Below are positions 21,559 to 24,667 of a stretch of DNA of 24,667 nucleotides, piece by piece. The notes beneath the pieces were generated by a model. The model saw only the letters and a program-made list of their open reading frames with translations, was not told the DNA's origin and did no database searches. Both the position numbers and the translations under genes were made by a program. How positions within the stretch are numbered: the stretch's first letter is position 1; every line of letters begins with the position of its first letter. The DNA lies in IMG/VR virus record IMGVR_UViG_3300005581_000126, positions 1-24,667 of that record; one strand, given 5' to 3'. The stretch comes from a virus.

Positions 21559-21968
21559 TACACAAACCGCCCTCTAGTCTTACCTTTTTGCGCTATACCG
21601 TCAGCCCTACGAGATGCTGAAGAGCTAACTGAACCGCCTTTAGCATACTTCTTAGTTTTTACCTTACCGCCTTTTTTCATGTTATACGGGTTTTGATTAT
21701 ATGGGTTTTGAGCGTATGGGTTTATCGCTTGTTGCCCAATCATCGACCCAATTGAGTCGCGCATCCATGAGGGTACTGTTGATACGCTACTACCAGTAGT
21801 AGTACGTGGAGGTAAGGCTACTGGTGGCTGCGGTTGTACTTGCGGTTGTGGTCTTGCAGGCATTGGTCTTCCAATTATTGGCTTTCCAGGCGTTCTACCC
21901 CTTAAAACTGAAGGTATCTCCTGTGCTGAGCCAATCCCACCAAACGCCATTTTTTTAACTTTTTTCAT
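21558..21968 (-). CDS. Proline-rich basic protein ending in KGG and ADGIAQKGKTR motifs (136 aa)
   Basis: A 136-residue protein. The start MKKVKKMAFGGIGSAQ is basic. Residues 25-60 are Pro-rich (ARPQPQVQPQPPVALPP), and 83-96 hold an Asn-Pro-Tyr repeat (NPYAQNPYNQNPYN). The end has MKKGGKVKTKKYAKGG (97-112), then SASRRADGIAQKGKTRGRFV (117-136). The last block is one I know from many uncultured phage proteins and is shared with the next gene. The protein is probably disordered over most of its length. AAGGG lies about 9 nt upstream of ATG. Function is unknown; the shared tail suggests a common binding partner or maturation step. Confidence 0.8.
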   Translation of the reverse strand: MKKVKKMAFGGIGSAQEIPSVLRGRTPGKPIIGRPMPARPQPQVQPQPPVALPPRTTTGSSVSTVPSWMRDSIGSMIGQQAINPYAQNPYNQNPYNMKKGGKVKTKKYAKGGSVSSSASRRADGIAQKGKTRGRFV

Positions 21969-21973
21969 GGTAA

Positions 21974-22225
21974 TTAACCCTTATAGGAACCACTCAGTTT
22001 ATCTAATTTAGCTTCTAATCTTAAGAACCCATCATCAAAATGTTCTCTAAGAGCGTCAATATCCGACTTAACCTCAGCGCGTGTTATATGCTCTCTGGCA
22101 ACTTCTTCTCTAGTCCTATTTAATAGGATACTAATTCTTTGAAGCTCCTCAAATTTTTCTTTAAGCATAAAACCTAGTATCCCCACAAAAATTGTTAGGG
22201 CTATATTCCAATACAATATATCCAT
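21974..22225 (-). CDS. Membrane-anchored coiled-coil protein (83 aa)
   Basis: An 83-residue protein from ATG 22225, chosen because AGGGAG lies 8 nt upstream. An in-frame GTG three codons earlier overlaps that site. Residues 3-22 (ILYWNIALTIFVGILGFMLK) form one membrane helix. The rest is a charged helix with heptad spacing (EKFEELQRISILLNRTREEV, then SDIDALREHFDDGFLRLEAK). An N-terminal anchor followed by a coiled coil fits an i-spanin-like or holin-accessory protein. It is far from the lysis pair, and no embedded outer-membrane partner was found. I would call it a small membrane protein with possible lysis or ejection role. Confidence 0.75.
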   Translation of the reverse strand: MDILYWNIALTIFVGILGFMLKEKFEELQRISILLNRTREEVAREHITRAEVKSDIDALREHFDDGFLRLEAKLDKLSGSYKG

Positions 22226-22233
22226 ATGGCCCA

Positions 22234-22239
22234 CTCCCT
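22234..22239 (-). promoter_or_regulatory. Shine-Dalgarno deciding the start at 22225
   Basis: The minus strand reads AGGGAG, then 8 nt and ATG at 22225. The upstream GTG at 22232-22234 touches the site, so it cannot use it. Confidence 0.7.
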
Positions 22240-22519
22240 AACATTTCCATCGCTTACGCGCCTGACGTAGCCTGCTATTAGGATCATTTGCTGCTTCTGT
22301 AAACTGCTTCATTTGTCCCGCACTCCTTGCACAAAATGACTTTCTTCTTTTTGCTCGTGCCTCACTAGGATTACTTTCTGTTACAGCGGTCTTTAGCTTG
22401 GAACCGGGATTGGCCCGACGATAGGCTGCAACACCTTTTTGCGTCATGCCAGCACCTTGTTTAGTCGGACGGAAATTGCCCGACTTAACAGATGTTTTTA
22501 TCCCCATTCCTTTAGCCAT
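22238..22519 (-). CDS. Small highly basic protein with RRKSFCARSAG...RKRWKC pattern (93 aa)
   Basis: A 93-residue protein rich in Lys and Arg. It contains GMTQKGVAAYRRANPGSKLK (24-43), TAVTE, then RRKSFCARSAGQM (58-70) and the C-terminal RLRQARKRWKC. This set is the signature of a small protein common in aquatic phages that I associate with DUF6321 (from memory, unverified). The two cysteines (C63, C93) and high charge could allow DNA binding, but no defined DNA-binding fold is evident. It starts 2 nt after the previous stop with no good ribosome site. It heads a run of basic small proteins reaching to 20996. Confidence 0.82.
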   Translation of the reverse strand: MAKGMGIKTSVKSGNFRPTKQGAGMTQKGVAAYRRANPGSKLKTAVTESNPSEARAKRRKSFCARSAGQMKQFTEAANDPNSRLRQARKRWKC

Positions 22520-22521
22520 AC

Positions 22522-23400
22522 TTAAGCTTTAACCGCGCCATATAAAGCTAAAATCGCCCAACCTGTTCCAATAAATTGCAGAGTTGCGCTATCACCAATA
22601 GCATTAAAAGTGATCGTGGCGTAACCAACACGGTTTGCTGGAGTCAATACACCCGTGTCACCACCCGCTGCTTCTCCTGTGTACACAATGGTCTTAATTT
22701 GACCCGCCGCACCATCAGCCAACGTCAGTGCATCACCTGTACCTGTTGAAACAAACGCCGTGGTAGTGGTTGTTATACTGACCGCGCCCGCGCCTGTACG
22801 TGTGTCAGGAGTCGTAATTACTGCGCCGCCGATAGTTTGATTTCCCGTAAACGAATTAGCCGCATCAGTACGAGCAATAGTTGCGCTAGTACCGGGGAAT
22901 GTCATCGTTGTGCTATCAGTACCAGCAAAAGTAATACTGTTATTTACCGTTGCGGTTTTGCCGTCAGCAATAGTTAACGTAGACCCGGTGTTAGGGGCCG
23001 TAATTGCAACCTTATTGACTGTTGTAGCTGTCGCTACTCCTAACGTTGGGGTAACAAATGTTGGGCTAGTCGTTAACGATATAGCACCAGAGCCATTTAC
23101 GTTCTGACTTAAAGCCGTCGCTACACCTGTACCAAATGCTGTGATACCGGTGCCGCCTCTTGCCACGCTCAACGTACCCGTTGTACCATTTACAATCGGT
23201 AAACCAGTACAGTTAGTTAACGTGCCAGAGTCCGGTGTGCCTAACTGAGGGGTAGTCAGTGTTGGATTTGCTAGGGTACGATCTGTAAACAGATCATCTA
23301 CCGTAGTTTGGGACGTTACATTGTCCTGAACCACAACCGCCAGAGCTGTACCATCAATTGCTACTTCTGCAGGCAGTTGGGAGATTTTTGCATTAGCCAT
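22522..23400 (-). CDS. Fibre-like virion protein with GGTG motif
   Basis: A 292-residue Thr/Ala/Gly-rich protein. The N-terminus MANAKISQLPAEVAIDGTAL is a common virion-anchoring start. TPQLGTPDSGTLTNCTGLPI then LSVARGGTGITAFG (78-91) is the joint seen in many phage fibre and tail-spike-associated proteins. The C-terminus has ADGAAGQIKTIVYTGEA, a final strand segment and GTGWAILALYG. It is all beta by composition, with no enzyme motif and no S74 domain, unlike the fibre at 13319-14941. AGGAG is 6 nt before ATG. Location close to the capsid gene suggests a head fibre or decoration as much as a tail fibre. Confidence 0.75.
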   Translation of the reverse strand: MANAKISQLPAEVAIDGTALAVVVQDNVTSQTTVDDLFTDRTLANPTLTTPQLGTPDSGTLTNCTGLPIVNGTTGTLSVARGGTGITAFGTGVATALSQNVNGSGAISLTTSPTFVTPTLGVATATTVNKVAITAPNTGSTLTIADGKTATVNNSITFAGTDSTTMTFPGTSATIARTDAANSFTGNQTIGGAVITTPDTRTGAGAVSITTTTTAFVSTGTGDALTLADGAAGQIKTIVYTGEAAGGDTGVLTPANRVGYATITFNAIGDSATLQFIGTGWAILALYGAVKA

Positions 23401-23416
23401 TTAATTCTCCTAAAAA

Positions 23417-23803
23417 TTATCGTCCGGGCATACCCGCTTGCAGTACAGTCATAGTCACTGTGCCACCATTAGCAAGGGTATTGAGCCGAACTGCTGAAAC
23501 TGGGAAATCAATATAGTGAGTAAAATTTTCATCCCCAGTAAGAAGGTAATACCCATCTTCTTGCAAAATAGCGTCGCCATTTTCCTGCAATAAGAAGCCC
23601 TCGTCAGCCAAAGATGCCTTACTAATATACCAAGTCGGTGTAATCGCTGGGTCCAGCACATTATCGTAGGTGTGCTGAATCGTAACTTCTGACCCAGACG
23701 ACATTTGAACCCCCATACTTACCTGGAAAGGCGCAATATAAGGGTCTAATACGACTGGGGCACTTGTTCCGATTGTGGTTGTTGAAACGACTATTTGGCG
23801 CAT
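23417..23803 (-). CDS. Beta-rich virion protein with inserted LLQE-type repeat (128 aa)
   Basis: A 128-residue protein. VLDPYIAPFQVSMGVQMSSG (18-37) and IQHTYDNVLDP (42-52) lead into PTWYISKASL. It ends HYIDFPVSAVRLNTLANGG then VTMTVLQAGMPGR. The outer parts look like a small beta-sandwich family of marine phages in which PTW joins a loop before the FPVxAxRLN strand. Between them residues about 67-90 are a two-unit motif (FLLQENGDAILQEDGYYLL) that seems to be an insertion. AGGAGG lies 5 nt before ATG. It is likely a head or tail decoration component (inferred from place and composition). Confidence 0.78.
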   Translation of the reverse strand: MRQIVVSTTTIGTSAPVVLDPYIAPFQVSMGVQMSSGSEVTIQHTYDNVLDPAITPTWYISKASLADEGFLLQENGDAILQEDGYYLLTGDENFTHYIDFPVSAVRLNTLANGGTVTMTVLQAGMPGR

Positions 23804-23815
23804 TTTCGCCTCCTA

Positions 23816-24280
23816 TTAGACGTTTTGTTGGCCAGCCAGCGGATCTTTAACGAAGTAAGTGATATAGCCACTAACTGCACCCGTTCCATCAGAGTTCTTA
23901 ACTGCCGTTACATACGACATTTCCGTAAGAGCATCGCCAATTACAACAGTACCTACGCTAGTCGTACCAGCAGCGATACTTAGATTATCAGCTAAAGAAT
24001 TAGTATCAGCAGTGGCAGTGGTGTATCCAATAGTGCCCAGATCGACGTGACCTGTGCTATCGGTAGCCCCAGGGATCGACACTGATAAAACCACAGCACC
24101 GTACGGGAGAATTAAATTAGCTGCGCCTGCAGCAGAAGAAACTTTTACTTTAGCGGCGGAAGTAACAGATGCGTCAGCAATATAAAACTGAGCAGCCATT
24201 ACACCAGAACCACAATAAGCGGTGCGCGTTGTATCGCCGCCGCCTGAACGCCAAATACTTTGGGTAGTTGAGAGAGCCAT
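23816..24280 (-). CDS. Ala/Thr/Gly-rich virion protein directly after the capsid gene (154 aa)
   Basis: A 154-residue protein. ATG at 24280 is chosen because GAGGAT lies 3-8 nt upstream; an in-frame GTG seven codons earlier has no site. It opens MALSTTQSIWRSGGGDTTRT, then AAQFYIADASVTSAAKVKVS. Strand-like segments follow around LILPYGAVVLSVSIPG, HVDLGTIGYTTA and TSVGTVVIGDAL. It closes with SGYITYFVKDPLAGQQNV. The all-beta composition, absence of enzyme motifs and position right after the capsid gene suggest a capsid decoration or cement protein. I do not recognise a named family. It would be the first gene transcribed from the candidate promoter at 24372-24400. Confidence 0.75.
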   Translation of the reverse strand: MALSTTQSIWRSGGGDTTRTAYCGSGVMAAQFYIADASVTSAAKVKVSSAAGAANLILPYGAVVLSVSIPGATDSTGHVDLGTIGYTTATADTNSLADNLSIAAGTTSVGTVVIGDALTEMSYVTAVKNSDGTGAVSGYITYFVKDPLAGQQNV

Positions 24281-24283
24281 GTT

Positions 24284-24289
24284 ATCCTC
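24284..24289 (-). promoter_or_regulatory. Shine-Dalgarno deciding the start at 24280
   Basis: The minus strand reads GAGGAT, then AAC and ATG. The purine core lies 3-8 nt upstream of ATG, which supports MALSTTQ as the start. Confidence 0.7.
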
Positions 24290-24304
24290 GTGTAGTAGCA
24301 CGTC

Positions 24305-24347
24305 ACCTTGAAATCTCTACTAAGTCTGCTGGGTCAGTTTTCAAGGT
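24305..24347 (-). promoter_or_regulatory. Leader hairpin upstream of the 154-aa gene
   Basis: ACCTTGAAA (24305-24313) and its perfect complement TTTCAAGGT (24339-24347) flank a 25-nt loop. The 9-bp stem lies 25 nt before the start codon and downstream of the candidate promoter. No U-run follows on either side, so it is not a terminator. It may act in mRNA stability or translation. Confidence 0.45.
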
Positions 24348-24371
24348 TTTATATTCCCAGACCTATCTTGT

Positions 24372-24400
24372 TTTTTACTCTTATTTATGTGTAGTGTCAA
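24372..24400 (-). promoter_or_regulatory. Candidate sigma70-type promoter for the post-capsid operon
   Basis: The minus strand reads a perfect TTGACA (24395-24400), a 17-nt spacer, then TAAAAA (24372-24377, 4 of 6 to the -10 consensus). It sits just after the capsid terminator and about 90 nt before the next start, a logical place to restart transcription of the structural operon. Confidence 0.45.
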
Positions 24401-24457
24401 GGACTTTTAAAAACAAAGGGAGCCGAAGCTCCCTTTGCAAACCCTTATAAATAAGAG
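24378..24457. repeat. 11-bp perfect inverted repeat around the capsid terminator
   Basis: CTCTTATTTAT (24378-24388) is the exact reverse complement of ATAAATAAGAG (24447-24457). The 58-nt centre contains the terminator hairpin and the -35 box. The arms could pair in the transcript and enlarge the terminator structure, or bind a protein. Confidence 0.5.
24409..24437 (-). terminator. Intrinsic terminator after the major capsid gene
   Basis: The minus-strand RNA forms a perfect 10-bp stem CAAAGGGAGC / GCUCCCUUUG closed by a cUUCGg tetraloop (plus-strand arms 24414-24423 and 24428-24437). Five U and then AAAA follow. It lies 23 nt after the capsid stop. This is a textbook strong terminator and would let the capsid mRNA end separately from the genes below. 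Confidence 0.9.
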
Positions 24458-24460
24458 ATT

Positions 24461-24667
24461 TTAGCCTTGTGAACCGTACATCCCGAGAGGGTCACTCCAC
24501 CCAAACGAGTACCGTTCTCTTGATTTGTAACGTACGTTACCGGTATCGAAGTCACCATCCATCGAGTTCTGTAAAGGAACACGGATAAAGTGCTTCATAC
24601 CGTTAGGTACGTCGGTCGTCAAGAACCACGCATTAGTGTCAGTCAAGAAGTGGTTAATGGTGTAGCC
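24461..24667 (-). CDS. Major capsid protein, C-terminal fragment
   Basis: The frame is open to the window edge, leaving 68 residues of the C-terminus; the start lies outside. The visible part begins GYTINHFLTDTNAWFL, then GMKHFIRVPLQNSMDGDFD, and ends with ERYSFGWSDPLGMYGSQG. The pattern TDTNAWFLxTD...GxxHF.R...GDFDTGN.R...ERYSxGWxDP is typical of the end of HK97-fold major capsid proteins in podo-like aquatic phages (family memory). A strong terminator directly after the stop fits a highly expressed capsid gene. An in-frame TTG at 24646 is not a start. Portal, protease or scaffold genes would be expected upstream, off the window. Confidence 0.87.
   Translation of the reverse strand, partial: GYTINHFLTDTNAWFLTTDVPNGMKHFIRVPLQNSMDGDFDTGNVRYKSRERYSFGWSDPLGMYGSQG

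Noticed and set aside
21122-21577. Plus-strand 151-codon hydrophobic frame
   Set aside because: It is antisense to a strongly basic minus-strand protein with recognisable motifs and TAATG coupling; hydrophobicity is a by-product of Lys codons read backwards.
24281-24301. Upstream GTG start for the 154-aa gene
   Set aside because: It would add seven residues encoded by the ribosome-binding site itself; no site precedes the GTG.
24461-24646. Complete 61-codon gene starting at TTG
   Set aside because: The frame continues to the window edge with capsid-like sequence (GYTINHFL) before the TTG, so this is only the tail of the capsid gene.

Overview
The window is a 24.7 kb piece of a tailed double-stranded DNA phage (Caudoviricetes). 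It most resembles the uncultured aquatic or marine phages known from metagenomes. That placement rests on remembered family resemblance of several proteins (the capsid C-terminus, the MPLQKIQ-type nozzle protein, the 'MAGGGIVAF' protein, the LPARLADGEFVIP-type C-terminal domain), not on a search. The host cannot be read from the sequence. No tRNA, CRISPR array, integrase, insertion sequence or replication gene was seen.

All 31 genes I can support lie on the minus strand, so transcription runs from high to low coordinates. Coding density is very high. Nine junctions are stop-start overlaps (five TAATG, four ATGA/GTGA type). Three real genes are shorter than 60 codons (19452-19616, 20996-21103, 13140-13316).

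Layout in transcription order: (1) The 3' end of the major capsid protein (24461-24667), a strong UUCG-loop terminator, then a 159-nt gap with a candidate promoter and leader hairpin. (2) Capsid-proximal virion proteins: an Ala/Thr-rich protein, a beta-rich protein with an inserted LLQE-type repeat, and a fibre-like protein. (3) Small, mostly basic proteins sharing Lys-Gly-Gly and ADGxAxKGKTR motifs (20996-22519). (4) Head-tail connector proteins, a zinc-ribbon protein and two paralogous beta proteins flanking a helical protein (17419-20999), closed by a second intrinsic terminator. (5) An adhesin and fibre block: a 705-residue glycine-rich protein with exactly sixteen 22-residue repeats, a small membrane protein, and a tail fibre with a self-cleaving peptidase S74 domain. 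(6) A lysis pair: a 3TM-type holin and an M15 peptidase endolysin. (7) The tail nozzle and a jelly-roll protein. (8) A block of internal or ejection proteins ending in a giant protein of at least 1298 residues with an HExxH zinc-protease motif, cut off by the window start.

The order capsid, connector, nozzle, acetyltransferase-like protein, then three large internal proteins parallels T7-like podoviruses (gp10, gp11, gp12, gp13, gp14-16). No tape-measure protein is visible. I infer a short-tailed virion, whose portal and terminase genes would lie upstream of the capsid gene outside the window. The best candidates for new biology are the Gly-Gly motifs recurring across many virion proteins, a mobile beta domain inserted in two connector genes, and the repeat-built adhesin.
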